Assembly: GCA_032690845.1 (NCBI GenBank) | Contig: CM064421.1 | Coordinates: forward strand, 35,392,963-35,456,962 | DNA: 64,000 nt | Direction: 5' to 3' | Source of the DNA: Eleusine coracana subsp. coracana | Taxonomy: Eukaryota; Streptophyta; Magnoliopsida; Poales; Poaceae | Part shown: piece by piece, positions 1-10,900 of the stretch | Layout: each line of letters begins with the position of its first letter | Position numbering within the stretch: the stretch's first letter is position 1 | Made by a program: the position numbers and the translations under genes | The notes under the pieces: model-generated | The model's database searches: none | What the model was told of the DNA's origin: nothing | What the model saw: only the letters and a program-made list of their open reading frames with translations

Positions 1-1128
1 ACCAAAGCCCTAGATTGGGTGTGTGAACCAAATATCTCAATATTCTCTTAACAGCCACCATGTGACACTCCATAGGAGCAGCTTGAAAATGTGCACACAT
101 ACACACACTAAGCATGATATCGGGCCTAGAAGCACAAAGATAAAGCAGAGAGCCAATTATGGAGCGATATACCTTTTGATCAACGGGTTCATCCTTTTTG
201 TTGAGGTCGAGGTGACCATTTGTCGACATGGGAGTTTTGATGGGCTTTGCCTTGTCCATGTCAAATTTTTTCAATAGGTCTTGTGTGTACTTTGCTTGAC
301 ATATGAAGGTGCCCTCCTTGAGTTGCTTCACTTGGAAGCCTAGAAAGAATGTCAATTCTCCCATCATGGACATCTCGAACCTTTTGATCATTATCTTGCT
401 AAATTTATCACAAAAGGTTAGGTTAGTAGAAGCTAATATAATGTCATCGATATATATTTGGCATACAAAGATATCATCACCAAAACGCTTAGTGAAGAGG
501 GTTGGATCGGCCTTGCCAATGACAAAACCCTTTTTAACAAGAAAATCCCTAAGGCATTCATACCATGCTCTCGGGGCTTGCTTAAGCCCATAGAGCGCCT
601 TATGGAGTTTATAAACATGGTTAGGATACTTAGAGTCTTCAAAGCCCGGTGGTTGCTCCACATACACTTCTTCCTTGATTGGCCCATTTAGGAATGCACT
701 TTTCACGTCCATTTGGTACAACTTAAAATTATGGTGAGTAGCAAAAGCAAGCGATATTCTAATAGATTCAAGCCTTGCTACTAGGGCATAAGTTTCATCA
801 AAATCCAAACCTTTCACTTGTGAATACCCCTTTGCCACGAGCCTTGCCTTGTTTCTTGTCACAACACCATCTTCATTTTGTTTGTTGCGGAACACCCATC
901 TGGTGCCCACAACATTCTTGTTCTTTGGCCTTTCCTCCAGTGTCCACACTTTATTTCTTGTGAAGTTGTTCAACTCTTATTGCATGGCCATCACCCAATC
1001 CGCATCCTTAAGTGATTGTTCTACCCTAAATGGCTTCATAGAAGAGACAAAGGAGTAATGTTCACAAAAACTACTAACTCAAGATCTAGTGATTAGTCCC
1101 TTGTCAATATCTCCAAGAATTTGCTCGA
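1..1128 (-). pseudogene. Copia reverse transcriptase fragment (element A)
   Basis: The minus-strand frames encode the same RT as 34264-35130. The segment around 433-687 includes the stretch before the YVDD box, but reading frames are broken several times, so no long ORF survives. Known role of the family: RNA-templated DNA synthesis during retrotransposition. It is inactive because it is frameshifted, lacks integrase and is truncated on the left. Confidence 0.85.
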
Positions 1129-1550
1129 CAAAGTCTTCTTGTTTCTCAAGTAGCTCCTCTTGTCTATCATTTTCTTCTTTTGTTTTTCAAGTAATTCCAT
1201 AAATTCAAGCATTTTAGGAAGTGAAGCATTAACATCATCATCATCATCATCATCATCACTACTACTAGCATAAGAGGAACGCTTGTGTTTAGATTTTGTT
1301 ACCTTCGATCCTCTTGCCATGAGGCACTTGTGAGTGTTGTCGTCATCATCATCACTCAAGCTCTCAAATAGAGAAGTGTTGGTGGGGGTGACGTCAATGA
1401 CAAGTGTAGCAATGCCTCCCTCATCTGAGTCGGATTCGGAGGAGTATTGTTACTTTCAATCCTCTTGCCATGATTTGTTACCTTCAATCCTCTTGCCATG
1501 ATTCGGAGAAGTGTTTAGATTTTGTTACCTTCAATCCTCTTGCCATGATG
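1129..1550 (-). pseudogene. Copia gag remnant with tandemly repeated 28-bp unit
   Basis: The minus strand at 1359-1093 reads a gag-like acidic segment with DDDDD runs and the string CLMARGSKV, typical of Opie/Ji/SIRE-type gag. The unit TTGTTACCTTCAATCCTC plus TTGCCATGA occurs near 1299, 1448, 1474 and 1521, so this coding stretch has been locally multiplied. After the last copy the sequence passes directly into the LTR array. The fragment is non-functional. Confidence 0.7.
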
Positions 1551-2080
1551 GCTCGGACAAGTATTGTCCATCAGACAAGTCCGATGAAAATAGGGTGGTA
1601 TGGAAACTGTACTCCGATGAAAATGTCCGATGCGTCGGACTTTCCTCTGGTCATCGGACAAGTCCGATTACCATCGGACATGTCCGACGATCCAGAGTAG
1701 CAGAGGTACTAGAGTCCGGTGGACTTGTCCGATGGGTCGGACAAGTCCGATGATTTTGTTCTAAAAATTTTTGTATGGCCTGGAAAGGGAAATTTTGCAC
1801 TTAGTTCACCTCTGCTTCACACTTTTGTGTCCCTCTTAATAGTACGGTTTTTCCTATACTCAAGATTTAAAATAAAATACTATGAACTTCATTCTTGAGC
1901 ATATATTGAATTTCATCTTGAAGTAGTTTGCCATCTTCTTTTCTCCCTTTTTGTTTCTATGCATTTAATCACCAAACTTTATACCATAATCTACACATAT
2001 GCTTATTAAAAGATTAGTCCGTTCTTAATTGTATTGATGTCAATTACCAAAATAAAATTAGGGGTCTAGATGCATCTTCA
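1551..2080 (-). repeat. LTR of copia element A (5' LTR, start portion) with TCGGAC-palindrome array
   Basis: The array at 1551-1755 consists of variants of the dyad TCGGACATGTCCGA. It is followed by an AT-rich segment (1774-2080) shared with 30500-30807 and 36682-36986. In element B the same end lies next to a polypurine tract, which marks it as the start of the LTR. The opposite LTR end cannot be placed because the array joins a deletion. Confidence 0.75.
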
Positions 2081-2169
2081 CCTGCTCGGCATACAACATT
2101 GAGCAATGATGGAGTACTCATCCGTCCTTGGGCCTATCTCGAAATATGGGATGAATCCAGGGCCAATCT

Positions 2170-2625
2170 TAGAGAGCCCACCGTAAAGGCTTTTTTTGGA
2201 CCCACTAAGCGGTCTAGCCCATCGGCTTCTCAGCAACGCGCATTCCACCAAGGTTAACATAACCGGCTGGGCCGGTATAACCGGTCGGACCCGGTTCATC
2301 GATTAACCGGTATAATCAGTCAGTTAATTGGACAAAACTCATTTTGGTTGGTGCAGTGTTAGCGGCGGTTAAACGGTCGGTTCTATCGATTAACGGCCGG
2401 TTATCCTGGTTAACCGGCCGGTTTGATCGGTTTTAGTGATATATTTTGAATATATATTTTTAAACTCAAAAATATCAGTTTTTGAACGGTTTCATTGATT
2501 AACTGGTCAGTTATTCCGATTAACCGGCTAATTACATCGATTTTGACTAATTCAAATTTTTTTAATTTTTAAAAATTTTTGAACTATAACCGGTGGTTAA
2601 CCCACCGGTTATTTCAACCCACCAT
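2170..2625. repeat. AACCGGTT-rich repeat block upstream of the kinase gene
   Basis: Many direct and inverted copies of AACCGG, CCGGTTAA and GATTAACCGG occur between 2260 and 2610. Two AT-rich arms surround an axis near 2450. Dense subterminal motifs of this sort are usual in non-autonomous hAT-type elements, but I could not define terminal inverted repeats or a target duplication. The block ends about 70 bp before the ATG of the kinase and so occupies its promoter. Confidence 0.5.
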
Positions 2626-2690
2626 ACCATAGCCACGCACGGCAGCCGACCAACTGGCTCCGGCCACCCGTCTCAGCTCTAGCGAGGGCG

Positions 2691-5337
2691 ATGGCCGCAA
2701 ACGTGGCGCTCCTCTGCGGCTCGCCCTCCACTTCCGCGGCCTCCTCGCTCCTCTCTCGCCGCTGTGCCACCTCCCGCCGAAGAGGGAGCTCCCGATTCAC
2801 CATCAGTAAGCTCGCCCCCGCTGACCCCTCGATTAAACCCTCGATTCTCAGCACCTTTTCTTAATTACCTCGCTGTTATCTCAAGCTTAGTTCCGCCTTG
2901 CTGTGTTGTGTCGATTGTTCTGGACTTCTAGTATCATCAGTGAGGAGTCAGCTTGGGGTGGGGTGGAATTGAAGTCGTAAGATTGAAATGTGGGCGGTTG
3001 AATGCTGGGCGCCATGGATTTGTTCGCTTTTAGTCGTGTCTCGCTTGTGGTTGCCTAGCAATTTTCAGCCCCAATTCATGGTATTAATTATTGACGATTC
3101 ATGTGGTGCGACTATGTATCTTTCAGTGTTGAAATGCTCTAATCATTACCCTGATTGCCTGTATGTGTGCCTCGAAGTGGCGGCATTGGGTGGTGACCCG
3201 ATCAAGGAATGGATTCTTACCGAAGGGAAGGCCACGAAGATAACAGGGACCAGGTCCATTGGTGGTGGCTGTATTAACTCGGCTCAGCGCTATGATACTG
3301 ATGCTGGACCCTTCTTTGTCAAGACCAATAGGTGAGCCAAAAGTAAGATGTATTATAAACTCATAATCACTTTCCTGGAGTTGCAATGTATTTGATGGCA
3401 ATCTCAGAATAAAAAGTTGCTACATGTGCCAGACGGATTGATCCATCAATGTTTGAAGGGGAAGCTCTTGGTCTGAAGGCAATGTATGACACAAAGTCAA
3501 TCCGTGTTCCATTACCATACAAGGTGAGTTAAGAGACAGTCCAAACATCTGTAAGTTAAAATAGTACATGAAACTGTTTTTATACTCGCACTCGAGACTC
3601 TGGAAGTAAATTCATAATTATGAAATTTTCAAGTCAATGTCTGCTGATGTTGCTAATATATCCAACATTGACACTGTGCCTGCCAATGGTTATATAAAAC
3701 AAAATTTAGTTATTTCAGTAGTCCCGTGCATCCACTTAGTGTTCTTGATCTTTATTACATGTTTTTCCCTGACACTACAGGTTGGGCCTTTACCATCTGG
3801 TGGTTCTTTTATAATCATGGAGTTTATTGAATTTGGTCGTTCTAGGGGAGACCAGGTAACTCTATACAAAGTGTTTCAATCTCTGGATTAGCTTTTCTTT
3901 TGTTCTGTTGTAATGAAAAAATTTTCTGTTGTCAGTCAGCTTTGGGAAGAAAACTCGCTGAAATGCATAAGAATGCTAAATCTGATAAGGGCTATGGCTT
4001 TTATGTTGATAATACCATTGGAAGGTAATATCAGCTTGACAGTACTTGCCATTTTTTTTATCAGAATTACTATCTTGATCATGTTATTAATGCAGCACTC
4101 CACAAATCAACACCTGGACTGCTGACTGGATTGAGTTTTACTCGAAACATAGATTAGGTTACCAGCTAGAGTTGGTGTCACAAAGGTTTGGAGATTCAGC
4201 CATATACGAAAAAGGTACCGTACATAAATTAAACGTCTGCGCTCCCTTATATATAGTGGATGCCTCACCATTTCTCTCTTTGTTTTGCAATTAGTTTCCT
4301 CTGTAATTTTTATTAGATTGTCATAATTAATATTTGGTTTGCACAAATTCCCCATGTACAGGTCAGCGTTTGATAAAAAATATACACTCACTTTTTGATG
4401 GTGCTGTTATTGAGCCCTGTTTGCTTCATGGGGATTTGTGGAGTGGAAACATAAGTTGTGATACGAATGGTGATCCTGTCATACTGGATCCAGCGTGCTA
4501 CTGTAAGTAAAGCTCATTGTTTGATGTTTGTAGCATCCAAAATTCAGAATCATGGTTACTGGCTGCAAAAGGATGAATTTACTTGATTCTTTTATTTCTG
4601 TAATTTTCATCATGATTGTCAATTTGTCATGATATCTTACTATTGCATGTGATAATTTTACAATTCATAGATACAATCTTGTGAAGAAAACAGTTTCCAT
4701 AGTGTCTTTCATGTGAACTTTGAAGCCCGTATTACAAACTTATGAAGACATATTTATCATCTATTAAACTACAGATGGACACAACGAGGCAGAATTTGGA
4801 ATGTCCTGGTGTGCTGGATTCGGTGGGGACTTCTATAACTCTTATTTTCAGGTACATGTTTGATTTTGCTGCATGTTTGATTGGAGTACTGGCACATCCA
4901 CACATACATATATATATGACCACCCACCGTCCAAGGTTGCTGTTTATGGGTCAGATTGCTTTTCCTTGTGTTGGCCTATAAAGTACCTTTAAGATCCATG
5001 ACCTGAAAATTGCAGTAGGAAAGTTCCTTTGGCACACTGTGGCGTTTAAGGGATCTTCATTGTTGAGTTCATCCTCCTGAGTTTTTATCTCTCTTCCTAT
5101 TTAAGTTTCGAGTCTTACGTGGATTCACCACTCAAATCTTCATTGTTTGAACAGTGAATGTGAATGGGAACTTACTTTACTCTGATGCAGGTGATGCCAA
5201 AACAACCTGGCTTTGAGAAGAGGAGGGATCTGTATCTCCTGTACCACTACCTGAATCACTACAATCTTTTTGGCTCTGGGTATCGCTCATCAGCTATGTC
5301 CATAATTGAAGACTACTTACGGATATTAGGGGCTTAG
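2691..5337 (+). CDS. Protein-ribulosamine 3-kinase (fructosamine-3-kinase family), probably plastid-targeted
   Basis: Nine exons: 2691-2805, 3178-3331, 3433-3523, 3781-3855, 3936-4024, 4096-4214, 4362-4502, 4775-4851 and 5191-5337. All junctions are GT-AG, the phases agree throughout, and they sum to 1008 nt (335 aa), the usual length of the plant family. The family phosphorylates ribulosamines or fructosamines on glycated proteins, starting their repair. Residues 1-38 are Ser/Arg-rich and poor in acidic residues, like a chloroplast transit peptide. Family motifs seen are EWILTEGKATKITG followed by SIGGGCIN (nucleotide-binding part), SFIIMEFIEF, the catalytic HGDLWSGN in exon 7, LDPACYYGHNEAEFGM across exons 7-8, and a C-terminal LYHYLNHYNLFGSGY. 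The acceptor of exon 2 is uncertain: AG at 3126 would add 17 codons in the same frame. No disabling change is seen. Confidence 0.93.
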
Positions 5338-6076
5338 GTTTTTCTGCTCATTGTGACATGAAAACAGAATCCAGCAATGTATGTATAAGTATGTTGTGGA
5401 TTGATTTCCTTGTATATTGTCTATCTTTTTATTCAGTGTATGCAATAGCGGCATACTACATCACTGTATATGTAAATATCTCGCTGTTAATCCATGGTGA
5501 TCCAGTTTTCGGATATGTTAGCTGCCTCAGAGGAATATAAAGTATGTGCCCTCTTTTGTGGTGGACTATCATGATTGGGGCCCAAGAACGAGTCAACGTG
5601 ACAGTGATGCTCTGACCCATACTAAACTAGCAGAGTCAACTGGAATGACACAAGTAACTATGTGTGCTACCTGTGGATATTCTTGTTAACAACCTTGTAA
5701 AAGGGCCACCATATCCTTGTCCGCGCACTAAGGACATATTTAAGAACCGGGTGGCCACACAACGTGGCGACTTGCGATTCGACCCCCCACTGTGAAAAGC
5801 ATGAAAAGCTTAGGCTTTCTTTCGATGCAGCGCCTGTTGCTCCCCAGCTAATTCATACAGCGAGACGAACCGACCTAAAGACGCGTCGTTGGAAGTTTCT
5901 TGGTCGCCTACTCCCCCTGTTTTTAAGCGCTCTCATGCTGGTAGCAACCGAGTAGCCATGATCCTGATCGTCTTATATTAGCAATAATAGCAGCATCTGA
6001 AACAGAGGCACGTTTGTTGTAGCAAAACCCTGGATTGCAGTATTCCTTGTGTGCAAGACAGAGTACAACAACTCCG
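5338..6076. other. Spacer: kinase 3' UTR and ERF promoter
   Basis: I see no exon or recognisable transposon here. The first part is probably the 3' untranslated region of the kinase, and the part nearest 6076 holds the promoter and leader of the ERF gene. Confidence 0.5.
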
Positions 6077-6685
6077 ATGGATCCGGAGCCGGACGGTGGC
6101 AGCACGGCCCCAATATTGCCGCTGAGGCGCGTGCGCGCGGACACGCGTCACCCGGTGTACCGCGGCATCCGGTACCGTCGTGGCGGGAAGTGGGTGTCAG
6201 AGATCCGCGAGCCGCGAAAGGCCAATAGGATCTGGCTGGGCACGTACCCGACCCCCGAGATGGCCGCCGCCGCCTACGACGTCGCCGCATTGGCGCTGCG
6301 CGGCGACGCCGCCGCCCTCAACTTCCCCGCCACGGCGAGGTCGCGCCCGGCGCCGGCGTCGTGCGCTCCCGACGACATCCGCGCCGCTGCCGCTGCAGCT
6401 GCTGCCATGGTGATCGGCCCGCCGCCGGCTCCGGCAACAACAACAAGCACTGCTTCCGAGTCCCCGCAGGCCGCGGACGCTACTGCTGACGCCGCATCAT
6501 CTTCGGAACAGAACAAGCGCATTGTGGACGAGGACGACGTGTTCCAGGTGCCACGGCTGCTGGCGGGCATGGCCGAGGGCCTCATGATGAGCCCGCCGAG
6601 GCTCAGCCCGACCACCGACGGCGCCGCGTCGCCGGAGGAGGAGGACGACGATGACGACGGCAGTATGAGCTTGTGGGATCACTGA
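6077..6685 (+). CDS. AP2/ERF transcription factor, DREB type (group III, TINY-like)
   Basis: A single intronless exon encodes 202 aa. The AP2 DNA-binding domain spans about residues 27-84 (VYRGIRYRRGGKWVSEIREP to AALNFP). It has Val and Glu at the two positions (V14 and E19 of the domain) that mark the DREB subfamily, which binds DRE/CRT elements. An alanine-rich region follows, then an acidic C-terminus with a DDDDD run ending SMSLWDH, resembling the LWSY-type activation motif of group III/A-4 proteins. The start is the ATG at 6077, giving MDPEP; the frame is open upstream but has no ATG. Its role as a nuclear transcriptional activator of stress responses is inferred from the family. Confidence 0.92.
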   Translation: MDPEPDGGSTAPILPLRRVRADTRHPVYRGIRYRRGGKWVSEIREPRKANRIWLGTYPTPEMAAAAYDVAALALRGDAAALNFPATARSRPAPASCAPDDIRAAAAAAAAMVIGPPPAPATTTSTASESPQAADATADAASSSEQNKRIVDEDDVFQVPRLLAGMAEGLMMSPPRLSPTTDGAASPEEEDDDDDGSMSLWDH

Positions 6686-6815
6686 CGCGCTAGCTGTATG
6701 TGGTGTATTGTGCATAGGCAGAGACAGGGCACGATACTACCTCTTTTTTCTTCTCGTATGCGTTCTGTAACTTTTTTTTTGGAGGGACTGTATGGACCTT
6801 ATTTTTACGACTGTA

Positions 6816-7040
6816 CTCCCTCCATTTTAAAATTATTATCGTTATTGATTTTTATTATTATTTTTGATCATTTATTTTATTTAAAATATTTATTCAAATA
6901 TGAAAAGTTATAAGTTATATTTAAATTTTATCTAGTAATAAAACAAATTATAAGAAAATATATGATATTTTTTTATTTTTTTTAATAAAATAAATTATTA
7001 AAGTTGATGAAAAAAGTCAATAACGATAACAATTTTTGAA
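6816..7040. mobile_element. Stowaway-like MITE, right end eroded
   Basis: It begins after TA with CTCCCTCCATTTTAAAATTA and ends with an inverted copy (GTTATCGTTATTGA on the reverse strand) near 7040. The interior is AT-rich and non-coding. The terminal GGAGGGAG of the right end is missing, so it is degraded. It lies in the 3' flank of the ERF gene. Confidence 0.65.
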
Positions 7041-7084
7041 CACGCAGTCGCTGACCTGTGTACACGTGGAAATTAACTTTGTGC

Positions 7085-7165
7085 TAGCGGATCAGCACGG
7101 CTGATGCTCCCCAATGCTCTGCCGCCAAACATCCTAAAACATGCATGATGCATCGGCGGGAAACT
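7085..7165. repeat. Dispersed repeat, copy 1
   Basis: CAGCACGGCTGATGCTCCCC and the bases after it (AAT, C/T-rich, then GCCGCCAAAC and ACATGCAT) recur at 19589-19650 in the same orientation. I do not recognise the family. It may be the end of a longer decayed duplicated element. Confidence 0.55.
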
Positions 7166-7938
7166 TTTCAAGACAGGAGACCCTTTTCGTCTCCAGCTCA
7201 ACTGCCACCATCCGAATCAATAACCAGATTAGTTACACGCAACAACACGTGGCCATATGTAAGCTTGCTCAATTTATCTTCATGATATTATGTTCTCCCT
7301 CCATTCTGATTTTGTTATCTTGGTTAGCTCTAAATTCATCTAACCAACGATTAAAAATAGAAGAACAGAGGTGTACAGCAAATTGAGCTAGCCAACGATA
7401 ACCCCTAAAAAAAAACACAGTACAGCAGAAGGTCACCGAGTTGTAGGTCTTCAGTGAATTATCCGCAGAATGAATTCATCTGCATGCACGTATCAGGATA
7501 TGTGCATTGATATTTTCTATTTCACCAAAAAGATTAAAAACACATTATCAGGTACCAGAATGTTTGCAACATTAATTATAAACTGCAGTCACGTTCATAA
7601 CAGAGCCTCTAACATACATAGATCAACACAAACACAGAGAATCTTGAACTCAGATATATTTTCAACTCGACAGCCACTTATTCAGAAAACATGATGGGAA
7701 ATAGAAAATGTAAGTCAAAATTTGCATGCCACATGTTCCATACAAACATAACTCAATCGCTTCACTTATCCAGGAACAAGTTACAGGCACTTTCTCGTCT
7801 AAAAAAAGAAGAAGAAGAAGACGAAGAAGCTCATGCATTCTAAATTATCTTCTTTTCGAAGCAGAGTGTTCATTCGGCACCTTCAGCTATCTATCATAGC
7901 AGGAACACCAGCACTGAACTCAAGCATTCATCTGTGAT
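7166..7938. other. Spacer and probable helicase 3' UTR
   Basis: No coding potential is visible. The helicase stop codon lies at 7939-7941 on the minus strand, so the right part of this stretch is its probable 3' untranslated region. A short GAA/GAAGA run lies at about 7807-7830. Confidence 0.5.
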
Positions 7939-10900
7939 TTATTCCCTCTCTTTAGCTTTTCTCTTCTCCTTTCTCTTTTGCTCTCGTGTACCTGAAAAGT
8001 ACAACAACAACAAATTAGAAAGTCAAAAAGTGTTGCTCTTCACAGTCTGGTTATTTTTCACAGTACCGAGGGGCATGCTTATTTGTTTCAAGGCAAGGTC
8101 AAATCTGCAACTATGTAACACAGATTATGCTCAATTGACGCCAATATAAACATACCATTGAGACTAGACTGTAAGTTCCATTCAGGCATTTGGCATGTCT
8201 GTGTAACTACTTTGATTACAATGGTCTAATAGAGTACCTATACCTAGAATTATAGTTGTCTACTTTTCAATTATTTCAAAACCAGAAATCTGGTACAAAA
8301 AACCAGCAGCAAAGCCAAACTGACACCAGTGACATAAAACTATAAAAGGAATAGAATGATGAAAAGAATTACGTTTCTTTTCTGCATGTTTCTTCCGCTT
8401 CCAATTCTCAGAAACTCGTCGCTTTTCTCTTTGTTTGTCCATGTTCACACAGACCTGGAAACACAAAATCTCTGGCATATAAGGAGCAGATAGGAGAAAA
8501 CACATCTAATCAAAGAACCAGCATCCACAAACTTCAAATTATTTCAATCACCACAAAAGAGGAAATGAACAATCCAGCATACCTCTTGCCCAGAATTCTG
8601 AAGTGCTTGCAAGGGTTCCACCCGATCCTGACCAATAACAATAAATTGTGACCCATTATTCTTATTTTTACTGCTGCTGTTGTTTATATTCCTCTTAGAC
8701 AATTCTTCTAGTTGCTTCTGAAGTAATGGTGAAATACCAGCCTGGACAAGTGAACAAATAATAATGTCAGTTCAAGGTACTATTATCATAAAATAATTGT
8801 TATGTGTCAGAGAACTGACCCCAGCCAAATAGCGTCTTGAGAATGTCTTTGGTTGCAAGGGGCGTTGCAAAAGATCTTTCAAATCCTGCAATTCAAAGCG
8901 AAATAAGATGAAATATGAGCCAAATAGATAGCTGAACGCTGTAAAAATCATTCACGCCTATAAATATCACTTTCCCAAATCTTTCATAACACTATTACTT
9001 CCTTTTCAAGTATCCTAACCTGTTGAAGCTTTTGGAGAAGTAGAGAAGTTGCCTTCCGTTGCTTGTGGCCCTTCACACGTTCTTCTTCACTGTCACTCGC
9101 CTCCAATAACAATCCCATGGCATCAGCATTCTTCTGAAGCCAGGACTTGTTGGCATTTTCCTAAAAACGCATCAGGAAAGTCAGAACATAAGCAAGTATG
9201 AAATAATTATTTTACATAAGAAATTAAAGTCATACAACAACAACAACAAAGCCTTTTTATCCCAAGCAAGTTGGGGTAGGCTAGAGATGAAACCCATGGG
9301 AACCCAAAAAGAAGAGACAAAGGAACAAAAGCCAAAAGAAAGAAAGAAAAAAGAGAGACAAAAACAAAAAGAACAAAAGCCAAAAGAAAGAAAAACGAGT
9401 AAGCAAGAAGGAAGAAAAAAGATCACGGTTCCGGCACGTCTATTGCTAGTCTCCAAGCGCTCCTATCCATAGCTAACTCCTTAGGGATACCCCACGCCTT
9501 CAGGTCTCTCTTAACCGACTCGTCCCAAGTCAAGTTAGGTCGGCCTCTACCTCTTAACATTAGCATCTCTCTTTAGATGCCCCACTACGCACCGGCGCCT
9601 CCAGAGGCCTCCGTTGGACATGTCCGAACCATCTCAACCGATGTTGAACCAATTTCTCCTCGATAGGTGCCACTCCTATCCTGTTCCGGATATCTTCATT
9701 CCATACTCGGTCTCTTCTTGTATGCCCGCAAAACCAACACAACATACGCATTTCTGCTACACTCAATTGTTGAACATGTCGTCTTTTCGTAGGCCAACAC
9801 TCAGCACCGTATAACATCGCCGGACGAATTGCCGTCCTATAGAATTTACCTTTTAGCTTTTGTGGCACCCTCTTGTCGCATAGGACGCCGGAAGAAATTA
9901 AAGTCATAAATGATCTTAAAATGCATAAAAACTAACAAAAAAGATGTCTTGCCTGTGAATTTTTACGGGTAATCTTGTCAATCTGCCGAGCAAGGGAGAG
10001 CCTGTTCATTACTGCAGGCATATATGCGTTATCTACTGGGAACTGCTGGAGATTTTCCTGCAATTTTTAATCATAGGCAATAAACTTGCTAGGTTATTCA
10101 CTAAAAGTGGAGAGAAAATTATCAGATGTAAAACCATGCCAGAAAAAATGACTGTGCATTGGTAGGTCATCTAGCAGAAAACGAATATAAAATACTAAAA
10201 ATGGTACCAAAAAATATTGGTACAACAAAACGTCATGGTGCCAAAGGAAGGAGAAATGATCTGAAGAAAATTACCTTTGACATTGACTTGCAAAGAGAAT
10301 AGAACTTTGCCTTGTCTGCAGGAGAGATAAGTGCAATGCTGCACCCAGCCAATGATTTACGTGCTGTCCTTCCACTTCTGTGTATATAAACCTAAGAGCA
10401 GAGAACAATGTGAGAAACTGTAATCAGTGACGAGTGATCTTGGCCATAAAACATGTACAAGTCTAGACTCAAGAAATAAATAGATCACCTACATCAGTTG
10501 AGTGCGGTAACTGATAATGTATAACAGTTCGAACATCATCAAAATCCATGCCCCTTGCAAAACCATCAGTTGCGACCAAAATGGAATTGTCACTTCCACG
10601 AAAACGATCCACAGCCTAAACACAAAAAGAACGAATAATTCAATGTTCATTTATCCTACAAAAATATTAAAAAAGAGAGATAGAAGAATGGTTTGGAAAG
10701 TAGTAAGTGCATTCCACAAACAACAAAGATGCAGATAGTGGTGTGAAATGACATGGAAACTAGGTCAAAATAAAATATGTAAGAAAGCACTAGTAAAAGA
10801 AATAAAAGATGATAGAAGCACTGAATTAGAGAGAGACTGATGATCAAACCAGATTTAGTCATGAGACGTAGGAAAATGAAAGCATGTCAACAGGAGGGGA

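Larger units (their letters stand above)
1..2080 (-). mobile_element. Ty1/copia element A (SIRE/Maximus-like), internally deleted and cut by the window edge
   Basis: Read on the minus strand, 2080 down to about 1551 is LTR, 1550-1129 is a gag remnant and 1128-1 is reverse transcriptase. Positions 1-1127 match 34240-35366 of element B almost base for base. The match stops abruptly near 1128, where B continues into integrase and A jumps to gag, so protease and integrase are deleted here. The 5' LTR starts at 2080 (minus-strand TGAAGATGCATCTAG) and the host base string CCTGC follows it at 2081. The other LTR lies off the left edge. Assignment to the SIRE/Maximus lineage is an inference from gag and polypurine-tract style. 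Confidence 0.85.

Noticed and set aside
1551..1755. Regular short repeats that could suggest a CRISPR-like array
   Set aside because: Spacing is irregular, spacers repeat too, units lie in LTRs of a plant retrotransposon, and the genome is eukaryotic.
6274..6615. Minus-strand ORF opposite the ERF gene
   Set aside because: Mirror of the GC-rich ERF coding frame with alanine-rich composition; no start context or domain.
9287..9472. Plus-strand Lys/Glu-rich ORF
   Set aside because: Antisense low-complexity purine run inside the LINE insert.
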